Shown here: positions 1-7,500 of the stretch, in pieces | Numbering within the stretch: position 1 is the first letter of the stretch | Layout of the letters: each line of letters starts with the position of its first letter | NCBI GenBank assembly: GCA_003670825.1 | Contig: QWQL01000176.1 | Location: 1-9,732, forward strand | Source: Planctomycetota bacterium | GTDB lineage: Bacteria > Planctomycetota > Planctomycetia > Pirellulales > UBA1268 | Reading direction: 5' to 3' | DNA: 9,732 bases | The notes under the pieces: model-generated | Seen by the model: only the letters and a program-made list of their open reading frames with translations | What the model was told of the DNA's origin: nothing | Databases searched by the model: none | Program-made: the position numbers and the translations under genes

Positions 1-178
1 CCGAGATCTGGGCCGCGGTACTAGAGAGGGTCACCGTCCCGTCGCCCATCCGCTCGACGACGAGCGAGCCACTGGAGAAATCGGCGGCGTGTGCCGGTGC
101 CGCAGGAGCGACGACTGTGGCGATCGACGCCAGCGCGGCGATGCCGGCCGTGAACTTGAACCAGTTCGATGCGTTCAT
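1..178 (-). CDS. Secreted protein, N-terminal fragment (runs off left edge)
   Basis: Only the first 59 residues are in the window. They begin MNASNWFKF, followed by a hydrophobic alanine-rich stretch (about residues 10-27) and an AHA-AD junction near residues 30-33. This is a good Sec signal peptide, with likely cleavage just before ADFSSG. The first mature residues, about 33-59, contain SLVVERMGDGT and then a Ser/Thr/Ala stretch. From memory, this resembles the opening of secreted beta-rich proteins of Planctomycetota and Verrucomicrobiota (pattern LVVxRxGDG...L), some of which carry a PEP-CTERM anchor; that resemblance is unsearched. The start at 178 is supported by an AAAGGAA ribosome binding site about 7 nt upstream. 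That site lies in a small 5-bp hairpin (185-197). The gene is transcribed leftward, away from queF, so its promoter should lie in 179-417. The function is unknown. Confidence 0.72.
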   Translation of the reverse strand, partial: MNASNWFKFTAGIAALASIATVVAPAAPAHAADFSSGSLVVERMGDGTVTLSSTAAQIS

Positions 179-221
179 GGGCTGTTCCTTTCAGGAAGGT
201 GGGGCGCGAATCAGATCGTCA

Positions 222-234
222 TGCACCGCGTGCA
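222..234. promoter_or_regulatory. Small perfect inverted repeat upstream of the secreted-protein gene
   Basis: TGCAC-CGC-GTGCA is a 5-bp perfect inverted repeat with a 3-bp centre, lying 44-56 bp upstream of the start codon of the secreted-protein gene. Its size and place would suit a repressor or activator half-site pair. A repeat this short is expected by chance in G+C-rich DNA, so this is only a candidate. Confidence 0.15.
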
Positions 235-307
235 CTCACACGCCATGCGTGGACAACCGACGCACTTTATCGCCTTCACCGGCCGCGCACTGTGAGGATT
301 CGATGAA

Positions 308-380
308 GGGACGAATCGGGCGCAGGCTGGGACGAATCGGGCACAGGCTGGGACGAATCGGGCAGGCTGGGACGAATCGG
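308..380. repeat. Tandem repeat built on GGGACGAATCGG
   Basis: Four copies of the 12-mer GGGACGAATCGG start at 308, 329, 350 and 369. The spacers read GCGCAGGCT, GCACAGGCT and GCAGGCT, which gives units of 21, 21 and 19 bp and then a last partial unit of 12 bp. The array fills part of the 239-bp noncoding stretch between the queF stop and the start of the secreted-protein gene. The units are nearly identical, so expansion was recent or sequence is under selection. It is not a CRISPR array because the spacers are only 7-9 bp and are themselves repeated. Apart from this array, the small inverted repeat and the ribosome binding site, I see nothing recognisable in 179-417. Confidence 0.8.
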
Positions 381-417
381 CCGCGCCCGCAACGAACCAG
401 AACCCCGCCGCGTCGCG

Positions 418-801
418 TCAGAACGACGCCAGATGGTCGTCCGCCGGATGCGAGACGGCGATCCGCGAACTGATCCCGCCCCGCGGCGTGAAGTGGGCCA
501 CGAGCGTCATCCGCCGGGGCTGGAGCACGGCCACGAGGTCATCGAGAATGCGGTTGGTCACGTTCTCGTAAAAGATGCCCTCGTTGCGGAAGGCCTGAAG
601 GTAGAACTTCAGGCTTTTGAGTTCGACGCAGGTCTTGTCTGGAACGTAGCGGAAGGTGAGCGTGCCGAAGTCGGGCTGGCCGGTCTTCGGACAGACCGAT
701 GTGAACTCGGGGCAGATGATCTCGATCAGGTAGTCTCGACCCGGAAACTGGTTGGCGAAGGTCTCCAACTGGTCGCGGGACGGTGCGGTGGTTGTGCTCA
801 T
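418..801 (-). CDS. queF: NADPH-dependent 7-cyano-7-deazaguanine reductase QueF (short type)
   Basis: QueF reduces the nitrile of preQ0 to the aminomethyl group of preQ1 using two NADPH; this is the last small-molecule step before tRNA insertion in queuosine synthesis. The 127-residue product is a single-domain (unimodular) tunnelling-fold enzyme. The QueF signature ELKSLK is at residues 60-65. The catalytic cysteine, which forms the thioimide with preQ0, is C37 in TSVCPKTGQPD, and the conserved acid is D44. E79 in FYEN matches the substrate-binding glutamate region, although the family's usual His before it is Tyr here. The protein is shorter at the N-terminus than B. subtilis QueF. The start MSTTTAPSRD at 801 was chosen because the frame continues upstream only as antisense to queC. 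No Shine-Dalgarno site is visible. The gene is head to head with queC, 18 bp away. Confidence 0.95.
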   Translation of the reverse strand: MSTTTAPSRDQLETFANQFPGRDYLIEIICPEFTSVCPKTGQPDFGTLTFRYVPDKTCVELKSLKFYLQAFRNEGIFYENVTNRILDDLVAVLQPRRMTLVAHFTPRGGISSRIAVSHPADDHLASF

Positions 802-819
802 AGTGATCGCAAGTGTGCC

Positions 820-1575
820 ATGGAAGACGTCAACACGATAGCCGCGACGGTGGAAGCAGGGCAGGGGGCCGGCCCGCGGCAGGCCGTGGTGCTCCTCTCG
901 GGGGGCCTCGACTCGGCGACGGCGGCTGCCTGGGCGGTCGCCCGCGGCCTCGCCCTCTCGGCCCTGTCGGTGGACTACGGCCAGCGCCACCGGGTTGAAC
1001 TCGACGCCGCCCGTGGCGTGGCTCGGGCGCTCGGCATCGCCGACCACGTGGGGGTGAAGGTCGACCTCGCGGCCTTCGGCGGCAGTGCGCTGGTCGATCC
1101 AGCGATCGCCGTCCCCCACGGGCGATCCGACGCCGAGATCAGCCACGGCATCCCGGCCACCTATGTGCCCGCCCGCAACACCGTCTTCCTGTCGCTCGCG
1201 CTGGCGATGGCCGAGACCCGCGGAGCCGACGCGATCGTGCTCGGCATCAACGCCGTCGACTACAGCGGCTACCCCGACTGCCGGCCGGAATACCTGGAGG
1301 CCTTCGCGCGGATGGCGACGCTCGCCACGAAGGCGGGCGTGGAGGGGAAGCCGCTCGAGTTTCTCGCGCCGCTCGTCGATCTCTCCAAGGAGGCGATCAT
1401 CCGCCTCGGACTTTCCCTCGGCCTCGACTACGGCCTGACCACGAGCTGCTACGACCCGCTCCCGAACGGCCGCCCCTGCGGAACGTGCGACTCCTGCCGA
1501 ATCCGGGCCGCCGGCTTCGCTGCGGCCGGCGCTGCCGATCCGCGGTGCGAGGCGACGCGGTGGAGCGGGCGATGA
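820..1575 (+). CDS. queC: 7-cyano-7-deazaguanine synthase QueC
   Basis: QueC converts 7-carboxy-7-deazaguanine to preQ0 using ATP and ammonia. The 251-residue product has the PP-loop ATPase motif SGGLDS (27-32), the conserved VPARNTVFLS stretch (116-125), the YSGYPDCRPEY segment (148-158) and the C-terminal zinc site C210, C220, C223 and C226 (CYDPLPNGRPCGTCDSC). All key residues are present and the length is normal. The ATG at 820 adds about 20 residues before the first beta strand (QAVVLLSGG) and has no clear ribosome binding site; a GTG at 850 is an alternative start. The long in-frame extension upstream of 820 is antisense to queF and is not believed. The stop overlaps the queE start as ATGA, so the two genes are probably translationally coupled. 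Confidence 0.95.
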   Translation: MEDVNTIAATVEAGQGAGPRQAVVLLSGGLDSATAAAWAVARGLALSALSVDYGQRHRVELDAARGVARALGIADHVGVKVDLAAFGGSALVDPAIAVPHGRSDAEISHGIPATYVPARNTVFLSLALAMAETRGADAIVLGINAVDYSGYPDCRPEYLEAFARMATLATKAGVEGKPLEFLAPLVDLSKEAIIRLGLSLGLDYGLTTSCYDPLPNGRPCGTCDSCRIRAAGFAAAGAADPRCEATRWSGR

Positions 1576-2270
1576 GGATCTCGGAGATCTACGCATCGCT
1601 GCAGGGAGAGGGACTGCTCGCGGGCACGCCCTCGACGTTCGTCCGCACGAGCGGCTGCAACCTGCGGTGCGTGTGGTGCGACACGCCGTTCACGTCGTGG
1701 AAGCCCGAGGGCCGGGAGATGACGGTCGCCGACGTCCGTGCTGCGGTCGATTCGCTCGCCCCGCGGCACGTCGTGATCACGGGTGGTGAGCCACTGCTCC
1801 TCGCCGACGTAGTCCCGCTGTGCATCGCGCTCCGCCGCGATGGTCATCACGTCACGATCGAGACCGCGGGAACGGTGCTGCCGGCCGCGGACGAAACACT
1901 CGCCGACCTGATGTCGATCAGCCCCAAGCTCGCCTCCTCGACGCCGCCGGCCGACACGCCGGGCAACTGGGCCGGGCGGCACGAAGCGGCCCGACGGCGT
2001 GACGACGTGCTCCGAGCCCTGGCCGCGTCGGGGCCGCACCAGTTCAAGTTCGTGGTCGAAACAGACACCGACCTCGACGAGGCGGTCGGCTGGCTTGACG
2101 ACCTCGGGCCCGGCGTCGACCGCGGCCGCGTGTTCCTGATGCCGCAGGCGCGGACACGCGAGGAGCTCGCGGCCCGAAGCGACTGGCTGGAGGCCGCGTG
2201 CCGGCGGCTCGGCTTCCGGCTCGCACGCCGCCACCACATCACCTGGTTTGGCAACCGTCGCGGCACGTGA
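1572..2270 (+). CDS. queE: 7-carboxy-7-deazaguanine synthase QueE (radical SAM)
   Basis: QueE is a radical S-adenosylmethionine enzyme that contracts the ring of 6-carboxy-tetrahydropterin to 7-carboxy-7-deazaguanine. The 232-residue product begins with the family's ISEIYASLQGEG segment. It carries a canonical CX3CX2C cluster motif at C29, C33 and C36 (CNLRCVWC), unlike the CX14CX2C form of some QueE proteins. TGGEP (70-74), which contacts SAM, and the substrate-region SPK (about 117-119) follow, and the C-terminus ends HHITWFGNRRGT. The start at 1572 overlaps the queC stop by 4 bp and is preceded by GGTGGAG, a good ribosome binding site about 6 nt away. Its substrate would be supplied by QueD, which is not encoded here. 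Confidence 0.94.
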   Translation: MRISEIYASLQGEGLLAGTPSTFVRTSGCNLRCVWCDTPFTSWKPEGREMTVADVRAAVDSLAPRHVVITGGEPLLLADVVPLCIALRRDGHHVTIETAGTVLPAADETLADLMSISPKLASSTPPADTPGNWAGRHEAARRRDDVLRALAASGPHQFKFVVETDTDLDEAVGWLDDLGPGVDRGRVFLMPQARTREELAARSDWLEAACRRLGFRLARRHHITWFGNRRGT

Positions 2271-2280
2271 GGCGGCGTCC

Positions 2281-2320
2281 GCCGGGGCTGGCGCGGGCTG
2301 GCCGGGGCTGGCGCGCGGTC
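2281..2320. repeat. Two 20-bp G+C-rich direct repeats in a convergent gap
   Basis: The 48-bp gap between the stops of queE and the convergent membrane-protein gene consists largely of two adjacent 20-bp units that share their first 15 bases (GCCGGGGCTGGCGCG). The second unit runs into the stop codon of the membrane-protein gene. No clear terminator hairpin with a U-tract is visible here for either gene. This may be simple sequence drift in G+C-rich DNA. Confidence 0.45.
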
Positions 2321-3356
2321 AGGCCGGCTTGGCCGGGGCGTGACCGCGGGGGCCGAAGGCCAGCACGGTCGCGGCGCCGAGGGCCACGATCAGCATCCCG
2401 GCCAGGAAGAACGGGCTCACCGAGTCGAGCCGCGTTTCATGGAGTGCCAGCGTCGTGAGCGTGTTGATCACCGGCGCGCAGCCGAAGACGATCGGCATCA
2501 CGGTGAATGGCTTGCCGCCGAGTGTGAATGCGAGAATCGTGCCGAGCGCCCCGACGGCGCCGAGCGATCCGGCGCCGATGCTCCAGAGGATGCCTCTGGT
2601 GTTCCACGAACCGGTGTCCCCGAGCGGCACCAGCAGGGCGAGCGGCACGAGCACTGCGATCAGAAAGTAGGCGAGCCCGATGCACAACAGCGGCCGCAGC
2701 CGACTTCCCTGCATGCCCGCCTGGCCGCGGTGCAGGACCGGGCCGTAGGAGCCCCACGAGAACATTGCGAGGGCCACCGAGAGCAGCACCGCCACGATCC
2801 GCTCCGCCTTCTGCTCCGCAGTCCTCTGCGGAGCGGCCTCGGCGACGGGGAGGCCCGCGTCGGCGATGGCGGCCACGGCGGCCGGCGCCGGTGGGGCCAC
2901 CGTCTGCGGCTTGAACACGAGCACCGTGACGGCGCCGGTGATCACCAGCAGCAGGCCGGCGAGGAACGGTGCCTTGAGCTGGTCGAAGGCCCGGTTCATC
3001 GCGGCGCTCAGCAGCGTGTTGATCACGGGGGCGCCGCCAAACACCAGCGGCATCACATAGATCGGCTTGCCGCCGAAGTGGAGCGCCAGGATCACCCCGA
3101 GAGCGCCGAGCGATCCGGCCACGCCGGCCAGGAGGCTCCAGACCACACCCCGCGGCGTCCACTGCCCCTTCTCGCCCCTCAGCAAGAGCACCAGCGGCAC
3201 GACCACCGCGATCAGAAAGTAGGCGATGCCCACACAGACGAACGGCCGCAGCGGCGAATGCATGTCTTCGCGGCCGAAGTGCAGCGTTGGGCCATACATG
3301 CCCCAGCAGAGCGCCGTCAGGCCGATCGCAGCCAGCATCCCGAAAAACTGCATCAT
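2319..3356 (-). CDS. 10-TM membrane protein made of two similar 5-TM halves (DMT/EamA-like, putative transporter)
   Basis: The 345-residue product has about ten hydrophobic segments in two halves: residues 1-150 and 186-337. The halves are joined by an Ala/Pro-rich, then charged, linker (about 151-185). Both halves repeat the same order of motifs: WGxYGPxLHxG (18 and 201), LRPxxCxGxAYFLIAV (36 and 220), RGxxWS (69 and 254), GALGxILA (84 and 269), GGKPxxVMPxVFGxAPVINTL (95 and 280). Identity over residues 67-116 against 252-301 is about 60% by eye. Ten TM in two fivefold repeats is the plan of the drug/metabolite transporter superfamily, so a small-molecule transporter is a fair guess, but the substrate is unknown and I do not recognise the family. 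The start at 3356 (MMQFF) has GAGGAG about 8 nt upstream. It is 87 bp downstream of the glycosyltransferase gene and may have its own promoter. Confidence 0.82.
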   Translation of the reverse strand: MMQFFGMLAAIGLTALCWGMYGPTLHFGREDMHSPLRPFVCVGIAYFLIAVVVPLVLLLRGEKGQWTPRGVVWSLLAGVAGSLGALGVILALHFGGKPIYVMPLVFGGAPVINTLLSAAMNRAFDQLKAPFLAGLLLVITGAVTVLVFKPQTVAPPAPAAVAAIADAGLPVAEAAPQRTAEQKAERIVAVLLSVALAMFSWGSYGPVLHRGQAGMQGSRLRPLLCIGLAYFLIAVLVPLALLVPLGDTGSWNTRGILWSIGAGSLGAVGALGTILAFTLGGKPFTVMPIVFGCAPVINTLTTLALHETRLDSVSPFFLAGMLIVALGAATVLAFGPRGHAPAKPA

Positions 3357-3443
3357 CCGTCAGACTCCTCGCGTCAGGTTCGGGACGCCCGCCGCAAACG
3401 CCGCAGGACCGTGGCCAGCATACTCCGACGACCCGATCCCGGC

Positions 3444-4505
3444 TCAGCCTGTCCGCAGTGCCGGTCCACTGGTCGACGGCCGGAGCATGCCGAGGGCGGC
3501 GGCCCCCACCTCCTCGACACCGATCAAGCGCATGCAGTCGTGATGCCGCAGCGGGCACTCGCCGCGGTCGCACGGAGAGCAGGCGAGGTCGCGGCGGATC
3601 TCCACGCACCGCTCCGGATCGGACCGCCCGATCCGCGGGTCGGTGGGGCCGAGCAACGCCACGGTGGGCACCCGGAACCCAGCCGCGATGTGCCGCGGCC
3701 CGCTGTCCGACGAGACGGAGACATCGGCCCGTTCATAGAGCGCCTTGGAGAGCCCGAGCGGCAGTTCGGCCACGTCGCCGAGGCCGCGAACGGCCGGCGT
3801 CGCCGCCCGCATGACGATGGCCCGGGCCTGCTCGCGGTCGGCCGGACCGCAGTGCACCAGCACCCGCACTCCCGGCTCGCGGTCGGCAAGCCAGCGGGAG
3901 AGCGCGGCATGGTTGTCGACGCCCCACGAGCGAGCCGTGCCGTTGGAGCTGTTGTCGTTGAGGATCACGAGCGGCCCGCTGCGATCGGGGAACAGCCCCG
4001 CCAGCAGTTCGTCGGCCCGGGCCCGCTGGTCGGCATCGGTCGCGAGTTCCACGTCCAGTGGCCCCGCGGGCACACCGATGGCTGCGGCCAGCTCCATGAA
4101 GGCCACCGGCGGCGGCACGATCGCCTCCTCGCGAACCGGACGAACCACGTCGGTGAGCAGCCAGCGTCGCCGATGCCCCGCATGACCGATGCGGCGTCGG
4201 CCGCCGCCCGCCCACGCCAGCGCCGCCGACGACAGCGAGTTGGGGAGCACGAGCGTGACATCCGCGCGGTCGAGCCGCAGAGCCCGCGCCGCGTTACCAA
4301 AATGGTGGGCCGGATCGCGGCCGTGGCGGTCGTAGAAGACGTGGGCGTCGATCCATCCCGTGCCGGCGAGCAGGTCGGCCACCACCGGCCGCATCACGCC
4401 CGTGATCCGAGCCCCGTCGCCGAAGTGCGATTTGACGGCGCGGAGCAGGGGCGTGGCCATCACGGCATCCCCGACCCAGCGCGGCAGAATTACGGCGATG
4501 TGCAT
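3444..4505 (-). CDS. Glycosyltransferase family 9 (heptosyltransferase-like)
   Basis: The 353-residue product has the features of GT9 GT-B enzymes, which transfer ADP-heptose or related sugars to lipid A cores or other acceptors at the cytoplasmic face. The N-terminus ILPRWVGDAVMATPLLRAVK (6-25) is the acceptor-side signature, with D13 at the position of the catalytic Asp of WaaC-type enzymes. The donor-side domain has ILNDNSSNGTARSWG (181-195) and the hallmark SDSGPRHIAAGF (266-277) followed by ALLGPTDP (283-290). The C-terminal cysteine cluster, C309, C312, C317 and C324 (ACSPC...CP...DC), is common in a subset of GT9 proteins. The ATG at 4505 is chosen because homologues begin right at this strand; it lies inside the end of the permease gene (16-bp overlap), with no clear ribosome binding site. 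The sugar and acceptor cannot be read from the sequence. Coupling to the ABC exporter suggests envelope glycan or glycolipid work. Confidence 0.92.
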   Translation of the reverse strand: MHIAVILPRWVGDAVMATPLLRAVKSHFGDGARITGVMRPVVADLLAGTGWIDAHVFYDRHGRDPAHHFGNAARALRLDRADVTLVLPNSLSSAALAWAGGGRRRIGHAGHRRRWLLTDVVRPVREEAIVPPPVAFMELAAAIGVPAGPLDVELATDADQRARADELLAGLFPDRSGPLVILNDNSSNGTARSWGVDNHAALSRWLADREPGVRVLVHCGPADREQARAIVMRAATPAVRGLGDVAELPLGLSKALYERADVSVSSDSGPRHIAAGFRVPTVALLGPTDPRIGRSDPERCVEIRRDLACSPCDRGECPLRHHDCMRLIGVEEVGAAALGMLRPSTSGPALRTG

Positions 4506-7500
4506 GCCCGAGACAGTAGCGTTCGATCGGCCGGACGGGCAAAGCCGGTTTTCACTACCGCAGTCGCGAACCAGCCCGCGGCGGCGGCGGCGACGAGCGT
4601 GGCGCCTCCCGTGGCCGCGATCCAGAGCAGGGGCAGCCGGCCCACGCCCCCCGCCAACGCCGGCCAGACGGCGATTGCTCCGGCGAGCGTGCCGATCAGC
4701 AGGCCCGCGCCGACCGTGACGAGCGTCTCCAGCATTAGCCAGGTGCGGATCCGGATCAGCGAAAACCCCACGGCGTGGAGAATCGCCAGCGCGCCGAGCC
4801 GCTCCACCACGCCCTGCAGCTGGACGGCCGCGACGCCTGCCGTGCCGAGCAGCAGGCCCAGCGTGCCGAGCACCTGGAAGCCGGTGAGAAACGTGTTTTG
4901 CACCGCCTGCAGCGCCCGCAGGCGATCGACCGCCAGTTCGAGCGACACGCCCGCGTCGGCCCAGGCTGCCTGGAGTGCCGCCGGCACCTGCGGCCACGAC
5001 GCCACGTCGACCGCCGCGGCATCGACGAGGGCGAGCGAGTATCCAGACCGCGACGGGAACAGCCGCTGGAAGTTTCGTTCGGCGACGATCACCCGCCCTT
5101 GAAGGATGCCTGGCTCGAGCAGGCCCACGATCTCAAACTCCGTGGTTTCGCCGGCTTCGTCAGGCAACGTGAACCGGCTCCCCACGCCACCGAGCTTGAG
5201 TCCCCACTGCGCCGTCGCCTGATCGAGAACTGCTGGCACGGGCCCGTCGTCGCGGTCCGCGATGCCATCCAGCAGCCGCCAGGGATTACCCGCAGCGCCG
5301 GCGGCGAGCGGCGCGTGGGCCGTAAACGAGAAGCCGCCCCGCGCGACGAATCCTGGCCCGACGCCGAGCACGGTCGGCCGCGACGCGGCATAGAGGTTGG
5401 TGCAGCTGGCATCGTCGCCGTCACTCGCCCGCAGCCGCGCGATCTCGCAGCTGCCGAGGGCCCTCTCCTGGGCCGCCGTCAGGCCGAGCACGGCCAGGGC
5501 ATCACGGTCGGCGGGATCGATCGAGGATGGCTCACCCAGCGCGGCAATCCAGGTCCAGCCGCCGGTCGGCGAACGACGGTCGGCGACATCCGCGGGGGGC
5601 CGCAGGGCGAACGCCGACACGGCCACCACCAGAAACTGTCCGGCGGCGACGATCGCCGCGATCGAGAAGCCGCGGCCGGGCCGCGCTGCGACGGTGCGAG
5701 CGGCGAACTGCGGCAGCGAACGAACAGCGGAGGTGGCGTTGCCCGCGAATAGCCGGCCCCGGGCCAGCGTCAACAGGCCGCCCAGCGCGGCGCAGCCTGC
5801 AGCGAAGAACAACCCAACGGCCGTCGCCGCGGTGGCGTTGCGGGCGGCGACCGGGGCAACGCCCGCGGCGAGCAGGCTCAGCGCGGCGATCGTCGTCGAC
5901 CACCGCCCCGGCCTTCGGAACCCATCGGAGGCAACCGCGCTACCGCTGAGGAGCGTCAGCGGCGGCGTCAGGCCGGCCCTCCGGGCCGCGACAGCCAGCG
6001 CCGCGATCGCCATCACGAGCGTCGCGACGCAGCCGGCGAGGGGCGCAAGCGGCCCCAGCAGCGAGCCGCGAAACACGGCCGAGGAACCGGCCGCCACGTC
6101 GCCATTCCAGGCCCGCTCCAGCACCGCGATCAACAGGCGAGACCAGATCGGCCCAAGTACCGCGCCGGCGAGCACGCCCGCCAGCGCCGCCAGCCCGCCG
6201 ATCACAAGCAGCAGCTTCGACAGCCGGGCCGGCGGCCAGCCCACGGCGGCCAACAGGCCGATCGCCCTCCGCTGGGCCGCGACGAGTAGCCCGAAGAGCA
6301 GCCACGCCAGCAGAAGCCCGGCCACCACGACGAATGCGGAGAGCGCGAGGAAGAGACCACCGAACGGCGTCGAGCCGCGGGCCGCTGCGACCGCCTCCGC
6401 CCGCAGCGGCACCACGGCGATCCCGGCGGCTTCGGGATTGATCGCGGCAGCCAGCCGGGCGGCGAGTTCCTCCCGCGGCATGTCGGGCCGGGCCACATGC
6501 CAGGCCGTCGTCATCCCGAATCTGCTGCCGGCGATTCGCCGCGCCGCCGCCAGCGAGACGAAGGCCTTGGGCGTGGCGCGATACTGCTTCCAGTATTGAT
6601 CGTCCTGATCGTGGGGTGGCACCGTCCTCACCCGCGAGGAGTCGAAGGGAAACGGCGGATTCCAGTCGGCGATCGATTCCTCGTCCGTCACCCCCTCGAC
6701 CTCGGGCACGAGCGACCGGTCGACGGCCGTGCCCCGCATCTCCGCAAAGCCCGACACCCGAAACGACTCCGTCCGCTCCTCCACCTGGCCGTGGATCGTC
6801 TCCGGCAGGAAGAACCGCACCGCGAGACTGTCGCCGATCGCGAGCGGACGGCCCTGCGCCGCGAGGTCATCGGCCATCCAACGGCCCACGATGATCTCGT
6901 CACCCGCGGGGTTGGGCAGCACGGCCCCAGCGGCGTCGACGAGGCCACCGCCCGGCAGCGACGCTCCCTCGATGCCGAGCACGGTTGAATAGGGAATCCG
7001 TGGGGCCGCCGCCGCGCTGGGGCCCTGCGGCAGCATGTCGTTGGCGAGAAAGGCGAGCGATGGCGACCCGCCACGCGAGCCGAGCACCTCCCCGGCCGCG
7101 CGGTCGACCTCCTTCGGGATCATGAGCCGCCGACTCGAGAGCCGTAGCCCATCTCCCTCGGCGGGATCGATGGCAAGCCCGTAGTCATCGAGCCGCGGCT
7201 GCAGCATCGTGCGGATCAATGCCGCAACGCCCGCCGTGTCGTCGCTGGCGTCGCTGTCGGCCGGGACCGCCGCAGCCACCACGAAAATCGCATTGGCCAC
7301 GTCTCCTTCGCGGAGAATCGCCTGCGCGTCCTCCAGCGACAGCACCACCAGTGGCTGTGTGGCCTGCGCAGGCCGCACCGCGAATCGGCCGATGCCGGCA
7401 TCGGGGAGCACGGCCAACACCCGCAGCCGGCGGCTGAGCGAGTCGCCGGTTCGCCGGCCCAGCGGACTGTCGGCGGGCACCCGGGATCGCCGTGGCAGCC

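Noticed and set aside
308..380. CRISPR array or plasmid-type iterons
   Set aside because: The repeat is 12 bp with 7-9 bp spacers that are themselves similar, and no cas, rep or partition gene is nearby.
89..473. Two overlapping open frames on the plus strand across the tandem repeat
   Set aside because: They overlap the N-terminus of the secreted protein and the end of queF, and their products are Arg/Gly/Pro-rich with peptide repeats that simply reflect the DNA repeat.
433..819. Long in-frame N-terminal extension of queC
   Set aside because: It is antisense to queF, which is intact, and would add 129 residues not found in QueC proteins.
802..1596. Upstream in-frame extension of queF
   Set aside because: It runs antisense through queC and the start of queE; the QueF family begins close to MSTTTAPSRD.
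1449..2237. 262-codon frame antisense to queE
   Set aside because: QueE has complete radical-SAM motifs on the plus strand; the antisense product has no recognisable domain.
418..2270. DNA deazaguanine modification (dpd-type) defence island
   Set aside because: No dpd, restriction or transposition gene is in the window, and QueF, which drives preQ0 on to preQ1, points to tRNA queuosine.
2323..2337. CCGGC-TTG-GCCGG hairpin as terminator between convergent genes
   Set aside because: The stem is only 5 bp, lies inside the last codons of the membrane-protein gene and has no U-tract.
2340..5102. 920-codon open frame on the plus strand
   Set aside because: It is antisense to the 10-TM protein, the glycosyltransferase and the end of the permease, all of which have clear family motifs. 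Its product is a low-complexity His/Arg/Gln/Glu mix with no domain; this is the usual shadow of high third-position G+C.
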